A stretch of DNA of 64,000 nucleotides, taken from NCBI GenBank assembly GCA_902635335.1, contig CACPNO010000001.1:1-64000 (forward strand), read 5' to 3'. The stretch comes from an uncultured Pelagibacteraceae bacterium. GTDB taxonomy: Bacteria > Pseudomonadota > Alphaproteobacteria > Pelagibacterales > Pelagibacteraceae. Below, in pieces: positions 20,276 to 30,990 of the stretch. The position numbers were made by a program, and so were the translations under genes. Each line of letters starts with the position of its first letter. Positions within the stretch are counted from its first letter, which is position 1. Below the pieces are notes generated by a model. That model did no database searches and was not told the origin of the DNA. It saw only the letters and a program-made list of their open reading frames with translations.

Positions 20276-21205
20276 ATGAAAATATTAGGTATTGGAAACG
20301 CAATTGTAGATGTGATTTGTAAAGTAGAAGATGATTTTATAACAAAGAATAATTTAACTAAAAGCACAATGAAATTAATTTTTGATGATAAAGAATTTAA
20401 AGATTTATTATCAAATCTTAAAATAGAAAAAACTGTTTCAGGTGGATCAGTTGCTAATTCAATTGTTGGACTATCTCAACTTGGTAATGAGGTAGGTTTT
20501 ATAGGTAAAGTTAATGATGATGATCTTGGTGGTAAATACGAAGATGGTTTAAAGCAAGAAAACGTAAAATATATTTACTCAAAAAAGAAAGAAGATTTAC
20601 CTACAGGAACTTGTTTAATATTAGTTACACCTGACTCTGAAAGGACTATGTGCACCTTTTTAGGAACTGCGGGTAAAATAAATGAGAATGATGTTAATGC
20701 TGATGCAATTAAACAAAGTGAAACAATACTTTTAGAAGGCTATCTTTGGGACGAAGGTGAACCCAAAAAAGCTTTTGAAAAAGCAATACAAAGTGCAAAA
20801 AAAGTTGCAATGTCTTTATCAGATCAGTTTTGTGTTGATAGACACAAACCTCATTTTTTAGAACTGGTTAAAAACAAATTAGATATAACTTTTGCAAATG
20901 AACAAGAGATAATGTCTTTGATAGATGCAAAATCTTTTGACGAAGTAATTAGTTTCACAAAGTCTCTTGGTAAAATAATTGTTTTAACAAGAGGTGAAAA
21001 AGGTGCAGTTGCAATTAACGGGGATGAAGTTTTTGAATGCGGTGTTAAGCAAGGTCTTAAGATTGTTGATTTGACTGGTGCTGGAGATCTTTTTGCAGCA
21101 GGTTTTTTACATGGACACTTAAATAAAATGTCATTGAAAGAAAGTTTAGATAAAGGAACTGAAATGTCTTCAAAAGTTATACAACAAATAGGTGCTAGAC
21201 TATAA
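20276..21205 (+). CDS. PfkB family sugar/adenosine kinase
   Basis: GIGNAIVDVICKV; GGSVANSIVGLSQLG; DLTGAGDLFAAGFL. Confidence 0.9.
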   Translation: MKILGIGNAIVDVICKVEDDFITKNNLTKSTMKLIFDDKEFKDLLSNLKIEKTVSGGSVANSIVGLSQLGNEVGFIGKVNDDDLGGKYEDGLKQENVKYIYSKKKEDLPTGTCLILVTPDSERTMCTFLGTAGKINENDVNADAIKQSETILLEGYLWDEGEPKKAFEKAIQSAKKVAMSLSDQFCVDRHKPHFLELVKNKLDITFANEQEIMSLIDAKSFDEVISFTKSLGKIIVLTRGEKGAVAINGDEVFECGVKQGLKIVDLTGAGDLFAAGFLHGHLNKMSLKESLDKGTEMSSKVIQQIGARL

Positions 21206-21209
21206 AAGA

Positions 21210-21317
21210 TTATTTTTTCTTTCTTTTAAAACTACCTTTACCCTTCTTGGGTTTAACTACACGAGATTTATATTTTGGTGTTAATAAATCTTTAGCAATA
21301 AGATTTTTTTTTTTCAT
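21210..21317 (-). CDS. 35-aa ArfA-like putative ribosome-rescue factor (MKKKNLIAKDLLTPKYKSRVVKPKKGKGSFKRKKK)
   Basis: ATG overlaps the TGA of the upstream regulator gene; KKGKGS(F/Y)xRK core resembles E. coli ArfA; not in supplied ORF track (too short). Confidence 0.55.
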   Translation of the reverse strand: MKKKNLIAKDLLTPKYKSRVVKPKKGKGSFKRKKK

Positions 21318-21874
21318 TTAATAATATAACCAGACTTAGAACTTTTGATAAAATTTTGATCTTCAAAAAAATTATTTATTTTTTTTCTTAGTCTATAAAT
21401 ATGTGTTTCTACAGTATGAGTTTCTAATTTTGAATTATGACCCCATACCTCGGTTTGTAATTGACTAATTTTAACTGGCCTTTTTGAGCTGTTAAGGAAA
21501 ATTATAATATTTGCTTCCCTTTCAGTTAAATTAAGACTTTTTTTTTCATTAAAAATTTTTCTTGAGTTAAGATTTAGTTTGTAATTTCCCACATCTATAT
21601 CTGACTGCTGATTATATTTTTTTTTGAGAAATTTGATATTTATAGTTTCGACTAATTTATTAATAGCGATTGGAAATTGATTGATTATAATTTGTTCCTT
21701 AACATTTTTTTTTTTGTCAGAAATTATAAGAAAGTTTTCTTGTGCTTTTAAATTAAGATCTGTAATTTTTTTTATATTAATTAAATTGAAGTTGATATGA
21801 TTTTCAATTTCACTTAAAATCTCATAAAGTGTGTTAAAATCATAAATTACTAAAGTTTGATTCTTCATATACAA
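21314..21874 (-). CDS. OmpR/PhoB-type winged-helix transcriptional regulator without recognisable phospho-acceptor domain
   Basis: LNLTEREANIIIFLNSS...ISQLQTEVWGHNSKLETHTVETHIYRLRKKI...GYIIK. Confidence 0.8.
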   Translation of the reverse strand: MYMKNQTLVIYDFNTLYEILSEIENHINFNLINIKKITDLNLKAQENFLIISDKKKNVKEQIIINQFPIAINKLVETINIKFLKKKYNQQSDIDVGNYKLNLNSRKIFNEKKSLNLTEREANIIIFLNSSKRPVKISQLQTEVWGHNSKLETHTVETHIYRLRKKINNFFEDQNFIKSSKSGYIIK

Positions 21875-21882
21875 TTAAGAAT

Positions 21883-22380
21883 ATGACAATTATTTTAAAA
21901 AATAAAGTATCACTTATTTTTAATGATTTTATTTTTAAATGTTCAATTGGTACTAAAGGTCTAACCAAAAACAAGGTAGAGGGAGACAAAAAAACTCCAA
22001 TTGGGATATTTTCACTAGGTAATTTATACTATAGAAGAGACCGTCATTCTAGGCCCACCACAAAATTAAAATGTATTCCGATTGAAAGAAATATGGGTTG
22101 GTGCAATGATGTGAAAAGTAAAAAATATTATAATCAATTAATAAAAATTAATAAAAAGAAAATTCGTCACGAGAAACTATTTAGAAAAGATTATAAATAT
22201 GATTTTATAATTCCAATTAATTACAATATTAAAAGAACTAAAATTGGAAAAGGAAGCGCAATTTTTCTTCATTTAACTAAGAAATATAAAACAACAGCTG
22301 GGTGCGTTGCACTTAAGAGGAAAGATTTTTTAATTTTATTAAAACTTATTAATAATAAAACAAAAATTAAATTAGCCTAG
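21883..22380 (+). CDS. L,D-transpeptidase (YkuD-like) family protein
   Basis: GDKKTPIGIFSLG; SAIFLHLTKKYKTTAGCVALKRKD (His...GC catalytic pattern). Confidence 0.75.
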   Translation: MTIILKNKVSLIFNDFIFKCSIGTKGLTKNKVEGDKKTPIGIFSLGNLYYRRDRHSRPTTKLKCIPIERNMGWCNDVKSKKYYNQLIKINKKKIRHEKLFRKDYKYDFIIPINYNIKRTKIGKGSAIFLHLTKKYKTTAGCVALKRKDFLILLKLINNKTKIKLA

Positions 22381-23045
22381 CCCCTTTGACCAAAAATACT
22401 AGATCCAATTCTTAAATAGGTTGAATTAAATTTAATAGCATTCATATAATCTGAGGACATGCCCATACTTAATTCTTCGAGATTAATAAAATTATTCAGT
22501 TCACTCATCTTTTCAAAAAATATTTTAGAATCTTTATTAAATGGAGGAATGCACATTGTTCCAATTATATTCAGGCCTATATTTTTTGAAAAATTATAGA
22601 AATCTAATAAGTTTTCTTTTGAGATACCAGATTTTTGCTCTTCTTCTCCAAGATTTATTTGAATAAAAATTTTAGGCTTTACATTTTGTTTTTTTTGCTC
22701 GTCAGCAATTTTTTTCGCTAATTTTTCACTATCTAGGGAATGAATATAATCAAAAATATTTAATGCTAGTTTAACTTTATTAGTTTGTAATTTTCCAATT
22801 AGATGTAATTTAATTTTCTTATTTTGTTTTTTTATTTCTGTCCATTTTTCATTTGCTTCTTGGACTTTATTTTCACCATAATCTAAATGCCCATGTTCAA
22901 TTAACGGTAAAATATGATCTATTTTAAAGGTTTTTGAAACAGCAATGATTTTGGGTGTCTTATTTTTATCTTTCAAATCTAAAAATTTTGATTTAATTGA
23001 ACTTTGAATAGATAATAAATTTTTTACAGTTTGATGCATAAACAA
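22377..23045 (-). CDS. YggS family pyridoxal-phosphate homeostasis protein
   Basis: IIAVSKTF; DYGENKVQEANEKW; LHLIGKLQTNKVK; LSMGMSSDYMNAI; RIGSSIFGQR. Confidence 0.95.
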   Translation of the reverse strand: MFMHQTVKNLLSIQSSIKSKFLDLKDKNKTPKIIAVSKTFKIDHILPLIEHGHLDYGENKVQEANEKWTEIKKQNKKIKLHLIGKLQTNKVKLALNIFDYIHSLDSEKLAKKIADEQKKQNVKPKIFIQINLGEEEQKSGISKENLLDFYNFSKNIGLNIIGTMCIPPFNKDSKIFFEKMSELNNFINLEELSMGMSSDYMNAIKFNSTYLRIGSSIFGQRG

Positions 23046-23600
23046 TTAATAAAAAAATACTATTTTATAGATAAATTTGAAAAAGAAAACATTGATAAAC
23101 AAACTGCAAATACAACTATAATATATAGAAACTATAATAAAACTTATTCAGTCAAAGAGCTAGTTTTTTTAAAATATTATTTAAAAAAAAAAGGACATAA
23201 ATTTATCCTTTCCAATAACGTTAAATTGTCAATTAAATTAGGCCTTGATGGAGTATACTTGCCCTCTTTCAACAAAAATTTTATTCATTTAACCTACAAA
23301 TTTAAGAAGAATTTTATAGTAATTGGATCTGCACATAATCTGAAAGAGATAAGAATTAAAGAAAAACAAAAAGTTAAAGAAATTTTTTTATCGTCAATAT
23401 TTAAGGAAAATAAAAATTATTTAGGACTTAATAAGTTTAACTTAATATCAAAGTATTCAAATAATGAAATTATTGCACTTGGTGGAGTTTCAAAAAATAA
23501 TATTAGTCTACTTAAATTAACAAAATCAATAGGTTTTGCAGGAATTTCGTATTTTAAAAAAAAGGCCTCTATTAAAGAGGCCTTTTTTAAAGAAATTTGA
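23031..23600 (+). CDS. divergent thiamine-phosphate synthase-like (ThiE/TenI fold) protein
   Basis: LGLDGVYLP; VIGSAHNLKEI; EIIALGGVSKNNISLLKLTKSIGFAGISYF. Confidence 0.6.
   Translation: MMHKQLIKKYYFIDKFEKENIDKQTANTTIIYRNYNKTYSVKELVFLKYYLKKKGHKFILSNNVKLSIKLGLDGVYLPSFNKNFIHLTYKFKKNFIVIGSAHNLKEIRIKEKQKVKEIFLSSIFKENKNYLGLNKFNLISKYSNNEIIALGGVSKNNISLLKLTKSIGFAGISYFKKKASIKEAFFKEI
23556..23590. terminator. bidirectional intrinsic terminator-like hairpin between convergent genes
   Basis: AAAAAAAAGGCCTCT-attaa-AGAGGCCTTTTTTAA inverted repeat with A/T tails on both strands. Confidence 0.8.
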
Positions 23601-23608
23601 TTCTTTAA

Positions 23609-24553
23609 TTAGAATGCAAATACAAAATTGATTTCGTATCCAGTATTGTCTGCTGACTCTGAACCAGCTACGTTATCAATTGTAGAATGAGTTCCAGAGA
23701 TAGTCATTCCACCTGAAGTGTAAGAGAAACTTACACCAGTAGCTTCCTGATCTTCTGCTGAAGACTCAAAATCAATCTCAGATTGGTTTAATGATACTGA
23801 AAGATCATCACTTACCGCATAAGAAACACCAAGAGCTGTAAAGTCTTCGTCTTGACTTGCAGCACCTGAGTCTGTCTCATTTATTTGGTAACCAACTGTT
23901 AATGCACCCGCAGCATATGTAACAGCCATAGCTGATAAGTCAGATTTTCCAGTAATACCAGTTAGAGGTTGGTCGTTATTTTCACCCATTGCTAAGTATA
24001 CTGATAGACCATCTATACCTGTGTATAATGCACCAACTTCAGTTGAGCTTTCAACTCTTCCAACTCCAGCTGAAGGTGTGTAAGCAGCTTTAATTGCTAA
24101 TCCGTCCATTGCAGTGTAGTCAAAAACGAATCTGTTTGCTGAACTTGCAGCATTTGCAGCTCCAGCAGCTGTTCCAGCTACTGCTACTCCATGTGCTTCT
24201 TCGTTTGCAGAAGGAGTTACATCATCCCATGCTCCGATTGGCCCAGAAGTACCACTACCTGAGAAAGTTAGTTTACCCATATCGCCAGTGTCGATAGATA
24301 TGCTTCTGTCATCAAGAGCAGAACCGTCTAACTCTAAAGTTGTTGAAACAGTGAAACCATTATCCATTTCACCACTTGCAGTAAATGAGATTGAGTCAGT
24401 CATTGACCAACCATTTCCAAGGTTACTGTTATCTTCACCATTGAAAAAGATTGAAGTACTAGCTGAAACAGATAGAGCAGCTGCTTGAGCTGAACCTGCT
24501 GTTACTAACGCAGTACCTAATGCTGTCAATCCAATTTTTTTTAGATTGTTCAT
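23609..24553 (-). CDS. outer-membrane porin
   Basis: Signal peptide MNNLKKIGLTALGTALVTAGSAQAA; beta-strand-rich repeats; C-terminal ...GYEINFVFAF ending in Phe. Confidence 0.82.
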   Translation of the reverse strand: MNNLKKIGLTALGTALVTAGSAQAAALSVSASTSIFFNGEDNSNLGNGWSMTDSISFTASGEMDNGFTVSTTLELDGSALDDRSISIDTGDMGKLTFSGSGTSGPIGAWDDVTPSANEEAHGVAVAGTAAGAANAASSANRFVFDYTAMDGLAIKAAYTPSAGVGRVESSTEVGALYTGIDGLSVYLAMGENNDQPLTGITGKSDLSAMAVTYAAGALTVGYQINETDSGAASQDEDFTALGVSYAVSDDLSVSLNQSEIDFESSAEDQEATGVSFSYTSGGMTISGTHSTIDNVAGSESADNTGYEINFVFAF

Positions 24554-24773
24554 ATTATTACCTTTCGTTATTTGTTTAATATTAAACACTCACTATTTAC
24601 CAATTATTCATAGTAATTATCTCTAATATTGAATTATAAATGGTTATTTTGTAATAGTGTTGTATTTTTACATCAGTAATAAATGTTGATTTATACGATA
24701 TTTTAACCAAATAAAAAAAAAATCTTTTAATTATTAAGTTTTTTCATCTATTAGTAATATTTTAATAACAATT

Positions 24774-25340
24774 ATGCAAAATTTGAGAAGTTCACAAATA
24801 CTCATACTTTTAGGTTTCGTTTTCTTCACACTTACCTCTTGTGAAGGTATGCCAGGAGCTGATGCAAGAAAATACCCACCAGATCCTAAGAAAAGAGTAA
24901 AAAAAAATTTGGAAGAAGGAAGGGGATTTAGACTAGATAATGCTTTAGGCGGAGCTAAAAAGGGAGGTGATTTTATGTTTGCAAGTTCAAACGAACTATG
25001 GAGAGCCTCTCTTGATACAATCGACTTTATGCCTCTTTCATCTGTAAACTATGGAGGAGGAATAATTATCACAGACTGGTACTCTGATGGAGATAATTTA
25101 GAAGAGTCAGTAAAAATTAGTATTCGATTCTTAAGTAATGAAGTTAGAGCTGACGCAATTGATATAAAAGTTTTTTATAAAAAATGTAATCAGATTTCTA
25201 GTTGTAAAATTATACAGAAAACTGGAGCATTAACAGCAGAGCTAAAGAAAGAAATATTAACTAAAGCCACTATTTACAAAAAACAAAAAAAAGATAAAAA
25301 CTTTAAGCCTTACACAGGCTCAGCAGTCAAAGACAAGTAG
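24774..25340 (+). CDS. DUF3576-like lipoprotein
   Basis: Lipobox LTSCEGMPGADARKYPPDPKKRVKKNLEEGRGF; upstream of leuS. Confidence 0.75.
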   Translation: MQNLRSSQILILLGFVFFTLTSCEGMPGADARKYPPDPKKRVKKNLEEGRGFRLDNALGGAKKGGDFMFASSNELWRASLDTIDFMPLSSVNYGGGIIITDWYSDGDNLEESVKISIRFLSNEVRADAIDIKVFYKKCNQISSCKIIQKTGALTAELKKEILTKATIYKKQKKDKNFKPYTGSAVKDK

Positions 25341-25362
25341 AAACAATAATCGGTAATTTTCT

Positions 25363-27909
25363 ATGGATAGATATAATTTTAAAATTGTTGAAAATAAGTG
25401 GCAAGAAAAATGGCAGAAATCAAAAGTTTTTAAGGCAAAAATAGATAAATCAAAAAAAAAATTTTATTGTTTAGAAATGTTTCCTTATCCATCAGGAAAA
25501 ATTCATATGGGACACGTACGAAATTACACAATAGGAGATGTCCTATCTAGGTATAAATCTTTAAAGGGGTTTAACGTTATGCATCCAATGGGATGGGATG
25601 CATTTGGAATGCCAGCAGAAAACGCTGCCAGAGAAAATAATTTAGATCCTAAAGAGTGGACAAATGAGAACATATCTACAATGAAAAAACAGTTAAAAAG
25701 ACTAGGTCTTTCAATAGACTGGGATAGAGAAATTTCTACGTGTTCAGAGGAATATTACAAACATCAACAATTATTTTTTTTAGAATTATTTGAAAAAGGT
25801 CTTGTTTATAGAAAAGAAAATTATGTGAACTGGGATCCTGTAGATCAGACTGTGCTTGCAAATGAACAAGTAATAGATGGCAAAGGTTGGCGATCTGGAG
25901 CAATAGTTGAACGAAAAAAATTAAATCAATGGTTTTTTAATATTTCTAAATTTTCTGAAGATCTTCTCAAAGGTTTGGATGAACTTGAAGAGTGGCCAAA
26001 TAAAGTGAAAATAATGCAAAAAAATTGGATTGGAAAGTCATTTGGATGTGAAATTTCTTTTCAAACTGAGGGTGAACTTCCTGTAAAAGAAATTAAATGT
26101 TTTACAACAAGACCTGATACTTTATTTGGATTTTCTTTTTTAGCACTTTCAGTAGATCATGAAATTTCAAAATATTTTTCTAAGGATAAAGAATTTTTAA
26201 AATTCAGAGATGCATGTTCTAAAACAGGCACTACTGAAGAAGCAATTGCTATAGGTGAAAAAATAGGTTTTAAGACTAAATTATTAGCTATTAATCCTTT
26301 GAATCCAAACCAGAAAGTCCCAGTTTTTTTTGCTAATTTTGTTTTAATGGATTATGGTTTTGGAGCTGTATTTGGGTGTCCTGCACATGATCAAAGGGAT
26401 TTTGATTTTGCCAAGAAGTATAATCTTCAAATTAAAACTGTTGTAAAACCTGACAATGAAAATGATAATTTTGAGGTTAAAGATAAAGCTTATTCAGGTG
26501 CGGGGGTATTAATAAATTCAGAATTTTTAAATGGTCTTAAAGTTCCAAATGATTCAATTTTAAAAACAATTGATATTTTAGAGAAAAAAAAACTAGGTAA
26601 AAAAAAAGTAAATTTCAGGTTAAAAGATTGGGGAGTCTCCAGGCAAAGATATTGGGGTTGCCCTATACCAATTGCGTATAATGAAAATGGGCATGTAATG
26701 CCAATACCAAAAAATCAACTGCCAATTAAACTTCCTGAAAATGTAAATCTTAACTCAAAAGGAAATCCTCTTGATTCAGAAAATGAGTGGAAGAATATTA
26801 TTATAGATGGAAAAAAATGTATTAGGGAAACTGACACACTAGATACATTTGTTTGTTCATCTTGGTATTATTTGAGATTTTGTTCTCCAAAAGAAGAGGA
26901 ATATGGATTTACACAAGATGAAATAAATTACTGGATGCCAGTAGATCAATATATTGGTGGAGTAGAACATGCAATATTACATTTATTGTATTCTCGCTTC
27001 TTTATTAAAGCACTAGGGTTTAAAAATAACAATTTTAAATTTACTGAACCCTTCAAAGGGCTATTCACGCAAGGAATGGTATGTCACGAAACTTACAAAG
27101 ATCAGAATAATAATTGGCTTAGCCCTGAAGAAGTAGAGTTAGTTGAAAATCAATATAGAAAAAAAAATGATCCAACTAATAAAGTAAAAGTTGGGCCATC
27201 AGAATCTATGTCAAAATCAAAAAAAAATGTAATTGATCCAGAAAAAATAATAGAAAATTTTGGTGCAGATGCCGTAAGACTATTTATTTTATCAGATAGT
27301 CCTCCAGAAAAAGATGTACAATGGTCAGAGCAGGGTATGCTTGCATCTTATAAATTTATACAAAAATTATGGTTACTTAATGAAAAAGTTAAAAAAAAAA
27401 TTAAATTAGATATAAAAGAAATATACAATAATAGCGATTTAGAAAAATTTACAAATCAAATAATTAATAAATACACCTATAATTTAGAGAATTTTAATTA
27501 TAATGTAATTATTGCAAATATTTACGAGATATACAATTTTTTAAACAAGGAGGTTGATAAGAATATTAATAGTGAGACACTCAAAAAAAACTATAGAAAA
27601 ATTTTAATTTTATATTTACCGGTCATTCCACACTTTGCGTCAGAATGCTTATTTGACTTAGAATATGATGACAAATTTGATTGGCCAAAAGTTAATGCAA
27701 ATTTTTTGAAAGAAGACAAAGTGGATTTTGTAATACAAATAAATGGTAAAAAAAGAGCTATTTTAAAAGAAAATAAAGATATAGATCAAGAAAGTCTTTT
27801 AGTTAAAATAAAATCTAATAAATTATCTGAAAAGTATTTGAAAAATAAATCGATAAATAAAATTATATTTGTAAAAAATAGACTAATAAATTTAATTATA
27901 AATGAATAA
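25363..27909 (+). CDS. leuS: leucyl-tRNA synthetase
   Basis: [30 protein letters not shown]. Confidence 0.98.
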   Translation: MDRYNFKIVENKWQEKWQKSKVFKAKIDKSKKKFYCLEMFPYPSGKIHMGHVRNYTIGDVLSRYKSLKGFNVMHPMGWDAFGMPAENAARENNLDPKEWTNENISTMKKQLKRLGLSIDWDREISTCSEEYYKHQQLFFLELFEKGLVYRKENYVNWDPVDQTVLANEQVIDGKGWRSGAIVERKKLNQWFFNISKFSEDLLKGLDELEEWPNKVKIMQKNWIGKSFGCEISFQTEGELPVKEIKCFTTRPDTLFGFSFLALSVDHEISKYFSKDKEFLKFRDACSKTGTTEEAIAIGEKIGFKTKLLAINPLNPNQKVPVFFANFVLMDYGFGAVFGCPAHDQRDFDFAKKYNLQIKTVVKPDNENDNFEVKDKAYSGAGVLINSEFLNGLKVPNDSILKTIDILEKKKLGKKKVNFRLKDWGVSRQRYWGCPIPIAYNENGHVMPIPKNQLPIKLPENVNLNSKGNPLDSENEWKNIIIDGKKCIRETDTLDTFVCSSWYYLRFCSPKEEEYGFTQDEINYWMPVDQYIGGVEHAILHLLYSRFFIKALGFKNNNFKFTEPFKGLFTQGMVCHETYKDQNNNWLSPEEVELVENQYRKKNDPTNKVKVGPSESMSKSKKNVIDPEKIIENFGADAVRLFILSDSPPEKDVQWSEQGMLASYKFIQKLWLLNEKVKKKIKLDIKEIYNNSDLEKFTNQIINKYTYNLENFNYNVIIANIYEIYNFLNKEVDKNINSETLKKNYRKILILYLPVIPHFASECLFDLEYDDKFDWPKVNANFLKEDKVDFVIQINGKKRAILKENKDIDQESLLVKIKSNKLSEKYLKNKSINKIIFVKNRLINLIINE

Positions 27910-28378
27910 TTTTTTAGCCAAACCAACAATTTTTATAGCATTTTTATTAATATACTCTTGTTCTTATGAACCAATATTCTCTAGCAAAAATTATAATTTT
28001 GGAATTAATAATATGGAATTCGCAGGAGAAAAAGAAATTAACAGAGTCATAAAAAATAAACTTGAGCTTGTAAAAAAGATAAACAAAGACTCAGAAAATA
28101 AGTACAATATTGATATTGAAACAAAAAAATTTAGAAAAATTGTATCGAAAGACTCCAAGGGTGATCCAGAAAAATTTGAGTTTGAAGTTGTAGTTTCTCT
28201 TAAAGTATTAAGTAAAAAGCGAATTTTAATAAATAAAGAAATCGAGAAAAGTAATATTTATAATAATGATGCTGATAAATTTAAACTTGAGCAAAAAGAA
28301 AGGATAATAATTAATAATTTATCTCGAATAATTACTGACAATATACTATCTGCAATCATAAATCTAAATGATAATTAA
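27902..28378 (+). CDS. LptE-like LPS assembly lipoprotein
   Basis: Lipobox [10 protein letters not shown]; position between leuS and holA. Confidence 0.7.
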   Translation: MNNFLAKPTIFIAFLLIYSCSYEPIFSSKNYNFGINNMEFAGEKEINRVIKNKLELVKKINKDSENKYNIDIETKKFRKIVSKDSKGDPEKFEFEVVVSLKVLSKKRILINKEIEKSNIYNNDADKFKLEQKERIIINNLSRIITDNILSAIINLNDN

Positions 28379-29345
28379 AAGTTTTGAATTAGAAAAACTT
28401 AAATCCTCAAATTCCAATATACATTTAATTTTTGGAAAAAATGATGGTATTAAAGAAGATATAATTAGCACAATTTACCTAAAAGATTTTGTTGGAGAAA
28501 TATTAAAATACGATGAAACAGAAATTTTAAATAGTAAAGATGAATTTATATCAAATTTATTAACAAGGTCTCTTTTTGAAAGTAATAAAATTATAATTAT
28601 TTCAAGAGCTACAGAAAAATTATATCCTATAATAAATGACATTTTGGAAAGAAAAAAACTACAAACTAAAATTATAATTAAATCCTCAAATCTAGAGAAA
28701 AAATCGAAACTAAGAAGTGTGTTTGAAAAAGATAAAACTTTAGTTTGTACTCCAGTTTATGAAGATGATGTAAGAGCTCTTAACCAAGTTATTAATAATT
28801 TTTTAAGAGATCAAAAATTAAATTTATCCCAAGAAATTAAAAATTTACTTATAGAAAGGTCAAAAGGAGACAGAATTAATTTGAAAAATGAACTTCTCAA
28901 ATTAAAATTTTTATCTATTACTAAACATAAATTAACTACCGAGGATGTTTTTAAATTAACAAATCTGGCAGATAATTACAGTGTATTTGAATTATCAGAT
29001 AATTATTTGGCTAAAAATTATAAGAAAGTTTCTAATATTCTAAATGAAAATAATTATTCATCTGAAGATTGTATAGTAATCATTCGAACTCTATTAAGTA
29101 AATCTAAAAGACTTTTAAAGATTAGAAATGAAATTGATAATAATCCAAATATTGATCAAGTTATATCTAACTTTAAACCACCTTTATTTTGGAAAGAGAA
29201 AGACATAGTAAAAAAACAAGCTCAATCATGGTCAACTGATGAGGTAAAAGAGATGATATACAAAGTCAATGACTTAGAGGCATTAGTAAAGAAAAATGCA
29301 GCCAATTCTGTGTTTTTTGTTTCAAATTTTATAAGTAATTATTAA
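28368..29345 (+). CDS. holA: DNA polymerase III delta subunit
   Basis: HLIFGKNDGIKED; RSLFESNKIIII; position after lptE. Confidence 0.85.
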   Translation: MIIKSFELEKLKSSNSNIHLIFGKNDGIKEDIISTIYLKDFVGEILKYDETEILNSKDEFISNLLTRSLFESNKIIIISRATEKLYPIINDILERKKLQTKIIIKSSNLEKKSKLRSVFEKDKTLVCTPVYEDDVRALNQVINNFLRDQKLNLSQEIKNLLIERSKGDRINLKNELLKLKFLSITKHKLTTEDVFKLTNLADNYSVFELSDNYLAKNYKKVSNILNENNYSSEDCIVIIRTLLSKSKRLLKIRNEIDNNPNIDQVISNFKPPLFWKEKDIVKKQAQSWSTDEVKEMIYKVNDLEALVKKNAANSVFFVSNFISNY

Positions 29346-30193
29346 TAATTTTCTTTAATAATCTCTACCAACCTATCTAATTGGTCGACTCCCTTATACT
29401 CTAAGCTAATTGTACCAGTGTTATTTTTTTTATTCTTAACAAAAACTCTCATTCCAATTTTATCTGTTAACTCCTCTTCAAGACTTATAATATTTGGATC
29501 TTTTTTCTTAGAAGAACTATTAGAATTGGACTTCAACATACGAACTAAACTTTCAGATTGTCTGACTGATAATTTTTTTGAAATAATTTTTTTTGCTAAA
29601 TGAGTTGCATTGTCTAATCCAACTAAAATTTTTGCGTGGCCTTGTGATAATTTCTCCTCAATTATTAATTCTATTATTTCTTGTGGGAGGGATAGAAGTC
29701 TTAAACAATTAGATATATACGCTCGACTTTTGCCAATAAACTTTGATACTTTGTCTTGGTCATAACTAAATTCATCTATTAATCTTTTGTACCCTTCTGC
29801 TTCTTCAATTGGATTTAAATCTTTTCTTTGAACATTTTCAACAATTGCAAATTCTAATGATTTAAGATTGTCTACATTAATTACAATCACTGGCACTTCA
29901 TGAAGACCCGCAAATTGTGCTGCCTGCCATCTTCTTTCTCCAGCTATTATTTCAAATTTACTTTCTTCATCGGGAGATGGTCTTGCAATAATAGGTTGGA
30001 TAATTCCCCGCTCTCTTATAGAGTTGGTTAATTCCTCTAAACTAATTTCGTCAAATTTTTTTCTTGGTTGGTACTTATTTCTAACTAGTGAACTTATAGA
30101 GATGTTTTTTTTATCATCAATTTTTTCACTATCTCCTATTAAGGAAGATAATCCTCTTCCAAGTCCTTTTTTTGATTTAAACGGATTAATCAT
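29342..30193 (-). CDS. parB: chromosome partitioning protein ParB
   Basis: GLGRGLSSLIGD; RKKFDEISLEELTNSIRERGIIQPIIARP; GERRWQAAQFAG. Confidence 0.97.
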   Translation of the reverse strand: MINPFKSKKGLGRGLSSLIGDSEKIDDKKNISISSLVRNKYQPRKKFDEISLEELTNSIRERGIIQPIIARPSPDEESKFEIIAGERRWQAAQFAGLHEVPVIVINVDNLKSLEFAIVENVQRKDLNPIEEAEGYKRLIDEFSYDQDKVSKFIGKSRAYISNCLRLLSLPQEIIELIIEEKLSQGHAKILVGLDNATHLAKKIISKKLSVRQSESLVRMLKSNSNSSSKKKDPNIISLEEELTDKIGMRVFVKNKKNNTGTISLEYKGVDQLDRLVEIIKENY

Positions 30194-30990
30194 GCTGCAC
30201 TCTCCACTGGTTTATCTTGGTTTAAAAATTGCTCTGTAAAACTAAAATATGCTCTGCTACCTGGACATGACTTATCATAAATTAAAACTGGAACACCGTG
30301 TGAGGGTGCTTCTGATAATCTAACATTTCTTGGAACAGCAGTGCTATAAACTTTATCCTTAAAATAATTTCTTGCCTCTGTCTCTACCTCTCCAGATAAT
30401 TTATTTCTCTTATCATACATTGTCAGTAGTATTCCTCTTATGTCTAAAGATGGATTTAGATTCGATTTTATCCTCTCAATTGTTTTCAAGAGCTGTGTAA
30501 GCCCCTCTAAAGCAAAGAATTCTGTCTGAAGTGGTACCACGAGCGCATCTGAGGCTACCAATGCCATTATTGTTAGGAGGCTTAAAGATGGTGGACAGTC
30601 AATTATGACATAATCATAGGCTGGCTCAGAATTGTTTAAAATTGGGGTTAATTCGTCTTTTAATTTAAAGGCTCTCCGACTGTCTCCGGCTGTCTCCACT
30701 TCTAGCCCCGACAAATCAACATTTGATGATATTAAATCTAAATTTTCAAAGCTTGTAGGCTGGATTACTTCAGAAATTTTTTTATTTCCATTTAATACAT
30801 TGTAAATTGTTTGATCAGAACTTGTTGCGTTAGATAATCCAAGACCCGTTGAAGCATTACCTTGTGGATCAAGATCAATTACAAGAATTTTTTTTCCTTT
30901 CATGGTTAGACCAGCCGCAAGATTAATGACGGTTGTGGTCTTTCCTACTCCACCTTTTTGATTTATGACTGAAATAATTTTTTTATTCAT
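30190..30990 (-). CDS. parA: chromosome partitioning ATPase ParA
   Basis: ISVINQKGGVGKTTTVINLAAGL. Confidence 0.98.
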   Translation of the reverse strand: MNKKIISVINQKGGVGKTTTVINLAAGLTMKGKKILVIDLDPQGNASTGLGLSNATSSDQTIYNVLNGNKKISEVIQPTSFENLDLISSNVDLSGLEVETAGDSRRAFKLKDELTPILNNSEPAYDYVIIDCPPSLSLLTIMALVASDALVVPLQTEFFALEGLTQLLKTIERIKSNLNPSLDIRGILLTMYDKRNKLSGEVETEARNYFKDKVYSTAVPRNVRLSEAPSHGVPVLIYDKSCPGSRAYFSFTEQFLNQDKPVESAA

